Origin: Siderastrea siderea
Taxonomy: Eukaryota > Cnidaria > Anthozoa > Scleractinia > Rhizangiidae
Assembly: GCA_964030785.1 (NCBI GenBank)
Contig: OZ034971.1
Coordinates: forward strand, 36,441,804-36,505,803
Length of the DNA stretch: 64,000 bases
Reading direction: 5' to 3'
Below are positions 34,680-45,492 of the stretch, one piece after another; the first letter of the stretch is position 1, and each line of letters begins with the position of its first letter. Made by a program: the position numbers and the translations under genes. The notes under the pieces were generated by a model, which saw nothing but the letters and a program-made list of their open reading frames with translations, had not been told where the DNA came from and made no database searches.

Positions 34680-37600
34680 CTGCAAAGACAGACAAATAGC
34701 TGATAAGAAAGTTTTAGTTACCTCTCTGATTCAAACAGCCACAATTACATTTGGACGTCTCTAACCTGAGATTTTGTTAAACACTTTCATACTGATACTT
34801 TAAACCCGCCTCTATGAAAACCATGAACAAGAATTCCTTCAGACATGTGAGTGTTCAACATGATTTACTTAATGAAATACACTAGACCATGACTTTCAAA
34901 TGATTTATCATTCATAGGCATGGAGCTAGCATCCACAAACCTGGCAAAGACAGCATTTACATGCTGCCGCACCTGATGGCACTTAAGCCTTTAAGCCCCA
35001 ATAGTGACAAGCATCTAATTTCTCCTCACAATATCACTACTTGATCAAACATACAGGTCATGAGAATAAAGGAAATGATCACCAAACATACTGAAAATAT
35101 CTTGATATTTGTGCAAATTCTCCCAACTGGTACCATAAGAAATATATGGACAACAGTGAGGAGAATATGCATGTTGATAGTGGCGCTTAAAGGGTTAAAC
35201 TAATAGGTTAATTTAACGGAGATCTAACAATTAATGAAACAGCTGTATATCCCAATGTCAATGCATCATCGAGAATAATAACTAAATAAATATAAGCAAA
35301 AGTTGTTCACACAAAGAATTTAGTTAACTTAACGTGGTATTCTGTCCTCACCAGTATACTACAATGACATCTTTCATCAAATACAATGCAACTCCTGACT
35401 CGTACAACAAAGGTAAATCAAGAATCACAAACTTTTCACCTGCGACACAGGAAATAAAAAAGTAGATGGGGACAGACTGGTCAATAAAATTTATAAAGGG
35501 GAAGTGGGGGAGGGGGGAGGGGGGAGGGGGAAGTGGGGGAGGGGGAGGGGGAAGTGGGGGAGGGGGAGGGGGAAGTGGGGGAGGGGGAGGGGGTTGGCTA
35601 CCCAAAGAACACATCGGAACATAGGGCTAATTCTGTAACAACCAACATGTAACAACCTGGAGAGGCTATAACTACCAAAGAACAAAGTCAGATGGAGGAG
35701 AGATGTAATCAATGAGCTTTGCTCAATAGAACAGCTAAGGGCTTAACTAACAATATATAGGAGAAGAAAGCACTTATTTGGGAGAAAAACTGAGCTGCTC
35801 AGCAACCAAACTTTACGCAAAGAGCAGTGATTTAATCAGATGATCACTCCAAAAGCAGCTTTCTTGCCACTTCGTTGTATTCCTTCCATTGTTTACAGAA
35901 ACAAAGAACTTTGGTTTCTTTTGTTTCTGTTGTTTTACAAATGACGCTGACTTGACTTTTTGGCCTCATTTTTCTCGAAAACAAAGTAAAAATCAGTGAA
36001 AAAATTTTTTGCGCAACGTTCTATGAATGAAGGGAAGGTCACATGCAAAACAATTCTGGCAGTTTTGAGCAATATGAAAAAACGGCCTAAAATTCGACAT
36101 AAGACGGTTATCCTCTCAGCCCTTCAATTACCGTAAAAAATAATTCACTATCACACTAAAGTAAACTTGTTTCGTTCCTATTTAAAAATTTCACCGCTTG
36201 CATTTGTCAGTTGCCATCATTAGGCTCCAGGAACTGCTCTGACTAGTTTGTACATTCTTACATGGAGGGTTCCAATTTCTGTATGCTGCTGAAAAAAAAG
36301 GAGGTGGGGGGGGGGGTGTGGGGGGGTGGCATTACACACATCACATAATCCTTCCCTGGAATTCCTAATTATCACACTTCATGCCCCCATCTCTCCAGCC
36401 TCCTGCTCTTAGCCTATTTCCCACCACCTGGGAAAACCCCTGTGTACCTTCTGCTTTAGTCCCATGTTCACGCAGTAGCATCCATGCACCTTTTTTTTCC
36501 CAGGTTTCCACAATCAGAAGCCAGCATAGAAAATATAGAATGGAGTCAATGGGAGCAGAGGTCCTTCAATCTTCCTTTTATAAATCTAGGAAGATCAAAG
36601 GGCCCCTGCTCGCAGGGTATTAATTTTCAGAACCTGAACAAACAAAAGCAGTTTTACCCTCAGATTTTGCTTGTTTTTTTTTTCTTCCTGTGCTGCCCTG
36701 ATTAGGTGCCCCTGGCTCTCCAAGGATACAGGAGAACTCATGCTGGCAGTAACTGAGAAATCTGTGATGATGGTGCAAGACACAGCGAGCAATAAAGAAT
36801 CAACACTTCTCTCACCTTTACCAACATTAGCCAATTTTTTTAAAGTGGTGGTTGACAGGAAAAAAGAACATTTTCTGTATTATATTTTTAAAAACATAAA
36901 TAAATAAATAAAATTATAAAAGAATTCGTGCAAAGTACAAACAAGTGGCATCATTATTAGCCTAATGTGAGGTTCTAGTGTACATCAGTAGAGAAGGTTT
37001 AGAGATTAACGGAAAATACCAAAGACACCAGATGTTTCACTTACCAGTAATAAAACACTTTCCCAGCTTCCAACAGACTGACTTGTAAATTGCTGGATGA
37101 GTGCACTTGTTCAGCATGCTCCTTTTGACATCATCTCCAAAGACAATCTTTCCAACTTTCTCCCTGTCAATCTCATCATTGGGGAGCAATATATCCCTTC
37201 CAAAGTTCTGCACCAATGCGTTCCATGCTGGCTGGTGGGGTTTTACAACTAAACACAATTATAGATTGTTTTTTTTTTTTAAAAAAGCACAGTGTAGTAG
37301 CATCAAATCACTGCCTGTATGTATGAACAAATAAATACATGTAGTACAAGGAACTGCACCAATGAACAGGCAATCTGTTAATAAATCTTGTCAAATTATA
37401 AGTGAGAGTTAAAATGTCGTATCTGTGAGCCAGCAGTATTTGATGTTTTTAAATCATACAGTCAGATGATACTTCCAGACACAAGCTAGACTTTCTTGAG
37501 TAGAGTACCAAATCCTAACCCAACCACCCCACCCCCTCTCCAACCTCCAACTTATGTACCGGTCAAATTGAAGCTTCAACATCCCCCCCCCCTCCCGGGC

Positions 37601-40600
37601 ATACCCCGGGCATTTGACTGTGCATCATGCCCAGGGAGGGGGAAATTTGAACGTTGCCTTGGAAGGGTGGGGAATTTGAACCGGATTTTTCTCCTGTTCT
37701 AGTGTAATACGACTGTGGGTTTTTTCGGTTTTTGCAGAGTTTGACGGATTTACAAGATAGAATCTGCCTTTGTTAGTGAATAACTCTTTCTAAAGGGTCT
37801 TTAAAAGAAGTTTGAAGGTGTCATTACCGCATATCTCTCTCTGAAAAGTGGAACAGTGTTTGATTGAAGACAAAATTTGCCTTTGAGAAGTATTTCAGAA
37901 CTAATTGGTGGGGCATTTGAATGGCTTTTTTGTCCCGAGGGGAGGGAATTTAAACAAGCCAACCTCAACAGTTCAAATGCCAAGGGGGTTGCCCAGGGAG
38001 GGGGATGTTGAAGCTTCAATTTGACTGGTACTTTATGCATCAGCCATTTCCAGCAGTGCTCTGATCCACTCCACTCTTCCAACTTACCTGGGAGTCACCT
38101 GGATGTAGAACAAACCTCCCAGTCTCCCCAACCAGTCACAAAATCTACCAATAAAGAGGGTGGTAAAGGGTTTTTTCGTGATCCGTGAAAGGCCCTGTTT
38201 ATTTCCTGTGAATTGTGAAATGGCAAATTTTTTCCTCGTGAAACGGGATTTGGTTACAGAGCCGTGAACCGCGAATCACCGTTTTTTCACGAGAATTGCC
38301 AAATGACTGATTATTTTTATCCTGAAATGTGGCTGTAAACCATGATTCTCTTTTCCATGCAAAAAATTCTCTAGTAAGTGTTTTAAAAAACAAGACTACG
38401 TGTGATAAAGAGACTACAAGACTAAACCAAAACTACGTGTGGACCAGTGCCGATCGTGCTGGACGCCAGGTTACTCTGCTCATTCCACCTTTTCTCTTGG
38501 TTTTCTTGGGGATCATTGCGGAAGGGTGTCTGGACGGTTGCAAGGTTTTACCTCAGATCATAGTTTTGTTTAGTTTATATAAAGTACACGCTAACAAGAA
38601 AGCCTTGGTGCAGAAAGAAAAGTCTAAAGTCTTGTTGTCGTGCAAAGTGCACAAAAAACCTGTAAACATTTAAGAAAGAAGTCTTGGATTTTGGTGGAAA
38701 ACAGCGTGTGGCGGAACAGAAGAGTGTCGGAAACCCCCTTCTTTTTGAGAAATTTCTTTTGGGGGGGGGAGGGCACAGATTTAAATCTGTGGCCCCCCAA
38801 AATAAATATGCCACGCATATAAAGTTGAACAAATGTCACACATATGCTACACCTTAGTCATGCTTTGCAAAAAACGAGCTTGTTTCAATGCCAGACATAA
38901 ATCCGCAAATTAGTTTTACAGCTTACGTTATACATAAAATAGTTCTAGTGGCTACGTTGTGTATAAATACAAGCCGTTGTAATTGTTGTAAAATTCGCTG
39001 AGGAAGTTCCCCTACAGCGTAGGAGAATATTTAAAGAAGTTTTACAATTTAAGTTCGCACAGTGCTGCTCACAAGTTAGGCTTTTAAAAAAGTTGCCTTG
39101 AGTGGACGGTCGGTGAGGACAACAAACAAAGCTGTACTTTGGATGAAATTCATCAAAAAGTAAGGAATTTTTTTCGTCGTGAAATGGCCATTTTATTACC
39201 CGTGAAACGTGAAATGGTCATTTTATTTTTCGTGAAACGTGATCTAGACCCCCCTTTACCACCCTCAATAAAACCAAGTTTGCATCTTTCCCACTTACAA
39301 ATCTAGAAAAATTAGGTTTTTCATTTCAAGTTCTGGTTGCTGACTGCAGTTGTGTGCATAGTTCACTCAATCTGTTACAGAAATTTACAGAAACAAAAGG
39401 AAATATTTTTTGATATTACAAAATGGATGGATGGATGGATGGAGGGACGGACGGATGGACGGATGGACGGATAGACAGATGGATGGATGGATTGAGGAGA
39501 TGTTCAACCAACCAACCGGAATTTTCCCTTTGGGGTTGATGAATTGATGACGGGGGGGGGAGGGGGGGGTTCAGTGGTGCAACAGAATACATTTCCAGTT
39601 TGAAGTCTCTGGTGGTTGGCATCTCTGCACCAGGCATTAGCCTTAGTAGATTTGTTGAAAACAAACTAGCAAGTACTCCACAGTGTGGACAAATGAGCTG
39701 TTTAGATTCCGTAGTTACAGTTAAAAAAGAAATTGATTTCTTTATTAATGGACTAATCTAAAAGTAACAAAAGCTGCTGGATTCATCTTATTCATCTAAG
39801 ATAAGTGTTGTTCATGAGATCGTTCATTTTACGGATCTGTCACCTCATTTATACTGAAACAAGGCCACAGTGCTGGTCACAATTATGAACTGGCCACCAA
39901 ATGGAAGTGGAGGTGGGAGGGATGGGCACTTCTGGAACTGACGGATGCATGTATGTTAATGTCATGTTGGATCCTCTTCAATGAAATTTTTAGTTTACTA
40001 AAAGAGAGAGGAGAGTCCCCAGTAGCAACAACAACAACAACAACAACAACAACAAAAGGAAATAGTAGTACTTACAGTCTCCCCATTCACCTTGATTTCA
40101 CTTTTAACAATACAGTACCCTGATTAGTTCACCTGTCAATGTTAAGCCCCAGGGTGGGGGGGACAGGCTACCCCTGGGAACTTGACATACACAGCTGTCC
40201 CCTGGGTAAGGATTTTGAACATACACGGTGCCGACATGGTGCCCAAATCATTTGACTTTTAGAGAAAAAGTAACTCTAGGGGCTGAAATTTGACATTCAT
40301 GAGTTATCTGGGGGTGGGGACTTTGACTCTGGCTTTCCTAAAAATGTCAAGTTCCTCGGGGGTAGCCCCCCTCCCCCCCACCCTGGGGCTTTATAACATT
40401 GATAGGTGCATAATTACAGTGGAACCACGAGTGCCAAGGGGTTGGCCAAATGCGTTCGTTATAACGGGGACTCGTTATATTGGGATTTTTTCCCATACAT
40501 TTTACTATTACTGGGATGAAAAATATGGTTCGTTATACCGGGTTCTTTGCTATTTAAGGGTTCGTTATGGGTTCCACTGTATCTGCTCAGTTCCATGAAG

Positions 40601-40725
40601 TTTTACGTCCTACCTTCCCGAGCTATTTGATCAGCATCTATAACTTGACAGCCCAGGTCTTCAAATATTTTTGAAACCGTGCTTTTTCCAGTGGCTATTC
40701 CACCGGTCAATCCAACGATAAACAT
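34397..40725 (-). CDS. DCAKD: Dephospho-CoA kinase domain-containing protein, four exons
   Basis: Gene-level entry. Exons 40614-40725, 37045-37248, 35352-35439 and 34397-34679 join in phases 1, 1 and 2 to 687 nt (228 residues plus stop); human DCAKD is of similar length. The family resembles CoaE, which phosphorylates dephospho-CoA at the ribose 3'-OH as the last CoA step. Animals also have the bifunctional COASY, and the role of DCAKD itself is less settled. Seen: [18 protein letters not shown] (P-loop GxxxxGKS) at the N-terminus, [65 protein letters not shown] and a C-terminal hydrophobic segment ([20 protein letters not shown]). All lie in the order found in DCAKD. The terminal hydrophobic helix suggests membrane attachment. 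Every intron has GT-AG ends. Confidence 0.95.
34987..35194. mobile_element. MITE with TTAA target duplication, 208 bp, in DCAKD intron 3
   Basis: Left GCCTTTAAGCCCCAATAGTG and the inverted right end CCCTTTAAGCGCCACTATC are bordered by TTAA on both sides. This is the reference copy for the fragments at 16101 and 8779. Confidence 0.75.
35352..35439 (-). CDS. DCAKD: DCAKD exon 3
   Basis: Acceptor CTGTGTCGCAG, donor ACTG|GTGAGG, 88 nt. Encodes [16 protein letters not shown] and [13 protein letters not shown] (the last codon is split). The strand reading upstream into C-rich sequence is intron. Confidence 0.92.
35500..35593 (+). repeat. G-rich minisatellite
   Basis: Units of GGGGGAGGGGGAAGTG type repeat for about 95 bp. 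It lies some 60 bp upstream (in transcript sense) of DCAKD exon 3, where it is a long C/T tract. Confidence 0.9.
36299..36330. repeat. G-rich simple sequence
   Basis: GAGGTGGGGGGGGGGTGTGG and similar, inside DCAKD intron 2. Confidence 0.8.
37045..37248 (-). CDS. DCAKD: DCAKD exon 2
   Basis: Acceptor TGTTTAG, donor ATTACTG|GTAAGT, 204 nt. Encodes [33 protein letters not shown] and [17 protein letters not shown], the lid and CoA-binding region of the kinase. Confidence 0.93.
37559..38028. mobile_element. MITE, 470 bp, TA borders, in DCAKD intron 1
   Basis: Left CCGGTCAAATTGAAGCTTCA plus ACATCCCC and the inverted right end CCAGTCAAATTGAAGCTTCA plus ACATCCCC, with TA on both sides. The terminal repeat is about 45 bp. 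Confidence 0.85.
38157..39266. mobile_element. TIR element, ~1.1 kb, in DCAKD intron 1
   Basis: GAGGGTGGTAAAGGG at the left and its inverted copy at the right (CCCTTTACCACCCTC). Sub-terminal CGTGAAA(C/T)GTGAAATGGCC repeats lie at both ends. The internal frames are not recognisable as transposase. Confidence 0.7.
39424..39495. repeat. GGAT/GGAC microsatellite
   Basis: ATGGATGGATGGATGG followed by ACGG variants. Confidence 0.92.
40025..40056. repeat. CAA microsatellite
   Basis: About nine CAA units. Confidence 0.9.
40129..40409. mobile_element. MITE, ~281 bp, in DCAKD intron 1
   Basis: Left CACCTGTCAATGTTAAGCCC plus CAGGGTGGGGGGG and the inverted right end CACCTATCAATGTTATAAAG plus CCCCAGGGTGGGGGGG. 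Sub-terminal CTACCCC and AACTTGACAT are also paired. Confidence 0.78.
40417..40579. mobile_element. Mariner-type MITE, 163 bp, TA target duplication
   Basis: CAGTGGAACC at the left and GGTTCCACTG at the right, each bordered by TA. The interior has GTTCGTTATAACGGG repeats. It sits about 34 bp into DCAKD intron 1, next to the exon 1 donor. A related half-end (GGGATTCCACTGTA) is near 26140. Confidence 0.85.
40614..40725 (-). CDS. DCAKD: DCAKD exon 1 (P-loop)
   Basis: Starts at the ATG of [15 protein letters not shown], as in the family; an upstream in-frame extension is not conserved-looking and was not used. Ends DADQIARE + G, donor GAAG|GTAGGA, phase 1. Confidence 0.93.
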
Positions 40726-41326
40726 CGTCCTAGAGACTATCTCGTGTTGCTCGATTCCCGCAGCAAAAATTTTAATATGGCGATCGCCATCTTGAACTAG
40801 GGCTGCCCAAATGGTCAGCGGCATCCTCCGCAATTACGCTTGTCACGCGACGACTCCGCGACGACGTGGTCACGATTGGTCAGGGGCGACGTGATGTAAA
40901 AAGAGTAGCCAATAGGTGTTGTGTTACGTATATGGTCTACAGTGTATTCCGTCGAAAATTTAAGGTACTTTTTGTTCGACCAATGATTATTTTGATGATA
41001 CTTAAAAACATTTATTGTGTATTTATTGTGCTCCCGAAAGGTAACCTTCAATCAGCTAGAGTAGGTAGGTTAGCCTAACAAGCGCTTCTGTATTTTTGTT
41101 TTCCGTGTGTTTCTATGTATGTTTGTTTGTTTGTTCTTTAAATTTGTTTTGTTCAGTTTTTCTTTTGTGCGTTGTTTGTTTTTTGGCCGCGCGAAAGTAA
41201 AAATAGGAGCCAAAAGTCAGCCTGACCTTATTCGACAAAAAAGGTTCCTATTTTAAAACTGGTACCTAAATCTGAAACTCTAAACAGAGAACTCCAACGT
41301 TGTGCATATACGTTCTGACAATACAG

Positions 41327-41360
41327 CAGTTGTCACCTATCACCTAGGAGATAGGTGACA
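41327..41360. repeat. Near-perfect palindrome, 34 bp
   Basis: GTTGTCACCTATCACCTAGG and its complement; only the central bases mismatch. Confidence 0.85.
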
Positions 41361-42600
41361 ACAGCAGCCATGAGGCCAGGTTATACTTCCGGTTTCACGC
41401 TTTTTGAAACAACAATAACAGTCCTATGCAGTACTGAAGGAGACTGATTCTTGTCTAAAATCTCGCGCGGCCATAAGCTAAAAACATCACCAACGCACTG
41501 AATAACCCACGGAAACGACCACTAGTACTACACATGCAGGCTATGGGAGGGTGGGTATGCTCGATTTTCAGCCGTTTGGTGAGTCCAGTTTCCATCCATT
41601 CCTCCCAACAGTTTTGTGCGGAGAAAGGCAGGCAGGGGCGTTCCCAGACATTTTTTGGCAGTACATGTGTTGTACGCACAAAGTCAGATTGATACTTAGC
41701 CGAAGGGAGACAAACATAGTTACACATTATGATTACAGTCAGAAAAAACATTTATATTTCAATCGTATTCTAGTTCTCGCATAATAACTTAGGCTATAGC
41801 TAACTGCGTTTTATACCAGTGTTTTGTATTTCCTGTTATACAATTGCACGCACTTATATTCAGTTTTACATGAAAGTACAAGACGAAGAGAGAATATAAT
41901 ACGCCCAGGCGCACTCTTCCGCAAGTGTGTTGAAGAAAATGCCAATATTGATATTGCACAACGTGATTACCTTATCTACCCATCTATATATGAGTTCTTA
42001 ATTTCCTGTTCTGTATTATAACCCGTTAAATAAAGAAATATCATATTAAGGGCGAGAAATCTGGTACGCATTTGCGTATTTCACGTTAATGCAGGAACGC
42101 CCAGGCGCGCAAAAAGGCCAGAAATTGAGCCTAGAAGGTTGAAAGACAGGTGTATAGACAAGTAACAAGATAGGTACGTAAGGTTGCACTCCAGTCAGAA
42201 GCACGCACCCACGACAGGTGCTTACCTAACTCTGAATTCTGCGTGAGGCAAGGCAAGGAGGAGAATTCAGTATTTCTCCCCACCTCCCCCCTCCCCCCCC
42301 CCCCCATCCTGCAGATAAGGTGCTGTTCCATTACAGAATTATTCACAACATTTCGGTTTTGTAAGGTTTACTGACGGTTAGCTGGATTCCCATTTATACA
42401 TCTGGTCAGAGAGAGGTAAGGTGGAATAGTGAAATAGACACGATGCAGAGACTTTTCCACTAAGCCTTGAACCACTGTATTGATCTTCCAATCTCCTGAT
42501 GAAAAGTCCTAAGTGAGTAACCATGAACACCTAAATAATACCTAACCCTAAATACTTTTTGAGTGATGAACTCAAACATGAACATGAACAATAGCTTACC

Positions 42601-43225
42601 TTGAACTCAAAATTCGAACTCACACTCATGAAAGCAGTAACCCTGTCACGGATCTCGAAAGACTTAACAAGGAAGAACCCTTTAAGGAAAACATTAGTAA
42701 AACTGAGAATAAGCTGTCACAAACTTAGGATCGAAACAGGTAGATACGACAATATACCTCGTAATGAAAGAATATGCAACTTCTGCAATTGCAACAAAAT
42801 TGAAGATGAAATTCATTTTTTGTTAGATTGCCCAGTTTATTCTCAGGTACGCGGCATATTCTTTTCTAAAATAGAATCCAAACTTCCATTACTACGACTA
42901 CTACCACGCGAAACTCTATTATCACATCTTATGAATTCCGCTGACTACTTTGTAAACATTAAACTAATCTCATTTATCTCGGCATGCTTTGAATTGAGAG
43001 ACAATCTCGTTACAATGATCACCACTTCGAACAGTTAAATGAACAATTATTGTTAGTAATTGTTTCATATATTATATATAATATATATTTTTTCTTTGTT
43101 ATGTTATGTTATTTTCTACTTTACTAATTATCTTAGTTAATGAAATAATATGTAATTAAATTTAAGTAGCTTTTGCAATACTACCAAATTTCTATGTAGT
43201 CATGCAAATAAAGCTTGTTGTTGTT
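42601..43225 (+). pseudogene. LINE 3' end: C-terminal fragment of a non-LTR reverse transcriptase
   Basis: The frame to 43038 encodes LVKLRISCHKLRIETGRY, NERICNFCNCNKIEDE and IHFLLDCPVYSQVRG. This CxxC...H...C tail is typical of the extreme C-terminus of non-LTR retrotransposon polymerases. It stops and is followed by an A/T-rich 3' UTR ending in AATAAAGCTTGTTGTTGTT. No upstream polymerase domain is present, so it is a 5'-truncated insertion. Confidence 0.8.
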
Positions 43226-43320
43226 ACTTATTGACGGCCGATTTGCATTTCTGTGAAGGAAAACACTACGCTGAGATACAATCGACAAGCAACAGCATCT
43301 CTGATGGTAGATATGCTTAA

Positions 43321-43516
43321 CCCTTTGACTCCCAAGAGTTCCTAAAATCAAAATTTTAAGACGAATAGCACATTTCACTTTGTAAAAAACTTAAATATAA
43401 ATCGTACCACGTGAAAGTACTGCTGACGAGGTTTCATTTGAATGGTCACATCATAGGATTTCATCCACAAACTCAGAAGTTAGATGTCTCCATAACTGAC
43501 TCTGGGAGTGAAAGGG
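43321..43516. mobile_element. MITE with TTAA target duplication, 196 bp
   Basis: CCCTTTGACTCCCAAGAG and the inverted end CCCTTTCACTCCCAGAG, bordered by TTAA on both sides. Same family as 27428-27636. Confidence 0.85.
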
Positions 43517-44626
43517 TTAAGGCAACTTCAGCAAATGGACACTAGAACAGATGACTGAAAAAATAAACAGTTTTACTACAAATAAGACATGAAAAGAGTT
43601 GACGTTGCACAAGTCAAGTCTATTAAGTAAACTACATGTTTTGTACAAACTTTTCTTGTTAACATAACTCAATACATGGTCTTACGGAGAGGTCCAAAAA
43701 TAATCACACAAAACTATATCTATTTACAACTCTCTACATAAATGTATACATTGTACATGACAAGAGTATATTATTCAGTAACAAAGTCACACGAAAGGTT
43801 GGTAAATTACATACTCGGTTTAAATGAAACCTAGAATCTTTCAAACCAGAAACTATAAGTGAATCAAATGGTGGCAAAAAGGGGTTTCCATTAAGGTGCA
43901 TGATCATATTTAAAAATAAAAAAGAAATTAGTAATAAATTCTGACGGCTGTGCTCAAGCATACACATATACAAAGTGAACCGTCAGTCTACTACACTAAG
44001 ATGCCTCTTGCAAATCACGCGTATTGCTTTACGGAAAGGAACTCACAATAGCCTGAAAAGAACTCATTCATTTACTGTTTTGGAAGAAACCGACAAAGTA
44101 AGCTTAGAATTACAACAACTACTGGATTATACAAATGGGGTCTTGAGCAGCTAGAAGCTGCAGCTAATATAAGCTTGTTTTTGATTGCTCGTCTCTGCGA
44201 TATTCGAAACTAGTTGTTTTGAAATATAATGAATAATCCATAACCTAGAATAAATCTACAAACTACAGTTTTGGAATTTAATGGCAAAGTTACCCATCGC
44301 AATGTAGCCTTCATACGGAATTTATCCACGTAGTTATTTAGTTATTGTTTACAGATTTTGGGGAGCACAAAAATCATGTGTTTAAGGTCTCAAGTGCAAA
44401 GCTTAATTGAAGAAAGGTTAAATCTGGGATAAACATGAATCAGGTAATGACCGGTAGGGTACTTTAAGAGAGACACATTGAATTTATGTAGTGTTTTTAA
44501 ATATTGTTTGCGATTCTTAGGTCTTTGGCTGAAAAATATCAGGAAGTTTGGATTAAAAATGAGATAAAATAAAGTACAAGGAAAAGCTTCCCCAGTTATG
44601 GAAATCCCTTGCGAGATGTTTTTTGT

Positions 44627-45492
44627 CTATTTCAACTTATAATTATATTTTAATAGATAACCCGATCTATCTACGTCCTTAGTCATCACAATGAGAATTT
44701 TGTTATCAGTTGGATCTTTGAATACGATGGTAGGATGAAAACCCTTTTTAAATTTCTCATGCATCCAACTAGATCTAGCATCACTTCCCTCTTTAGTGAT
44801 ATCAAAACGGCGGTAACACTGCCCCCCTGGCATTTTTGTCATCACAACAAAATACAGTCCCAGTCCAGAAGAGTAACATATTCCTGTTATCTTTTTGCCT
44901 TTATCATTCCACATTTGGATTATGGTAGTTACAGTGTTATTCCACGTATTACGAGTAAACTGAATCTGTGCTCTGTCTTTGTATTCCTTTGTGCCCTTTG
45001 TCATAACGACATAAAATGTTGAATCCAGGGCAGCACATGCAGTAATGCGAAAACCATCATCAAATTTCTCCTGTATTTTGGATGTGTCCGTTACTATCTC
45101 TTGATGAGTGCCAAAGGTTTCCATGAAGAATACTCCAAATCCGAATTTCTCATCACAAGCAAGAGAATATATGTTCGACTTTCCATTCCACTCTTCTTTG
45201 ACGAATTTAAGAAAGTTGTCATAGTTATTTCGCATCCCCCAAGTAAGAGCAGGTCTTGGATTGTACAGTTTTGAAGTTGTAAAACATCCACAAAAGTATC
45301 CATCATGCATACTTTGTGAGATCAAAATTCTTTTCGAATTTATGATGAAGCTGCCGATAAAATCAGTGTAATCAACTGAGTCAAATCCACTGCTAACCGG
45401 AAAATCACGTCTATTTCCCCCACTGTACAGAGGTTCAGTACAAGGACGTAATTTCTTTCCGGTCATGAACAGAGTCAAATCGCCACCTTCAC
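44627..45492 (-). CDS. DUF7477-like repeat exon, copy 1
   Basis: 866 nt, acceptor TCTTCTTTTAG, to a stop. Begins GEGGDLTLFMTGKKLRPC (end of the caspase fold), then repeats with ISQSMHDGYFCGCF, IYSLACDEKFGFGVFF, ITACAALDSTFYVVMTKG, ITGICYSSGLGLYFVVM and KILIVMTKD. Repeats are about 50-60 residues, as in a propeller-like fold. Confidence 0.8.

Larger units (their letters stand above)
40834..44626. other. Intergenic: DCAKD upstream to first caspase-like gene
   Basis: The DCAKD promoter should lie near 40.73-41.0 kb, but no core element is certain. Contents: a 34-bp near-perfect palindrome (41327-41360), a C-run near 42290, a LINE 3' end (about 42600-43225), a TTAA MITE (43321-43516), and from about 43760 the sequence duplicated at 54298. 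Confidence 0.55.
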
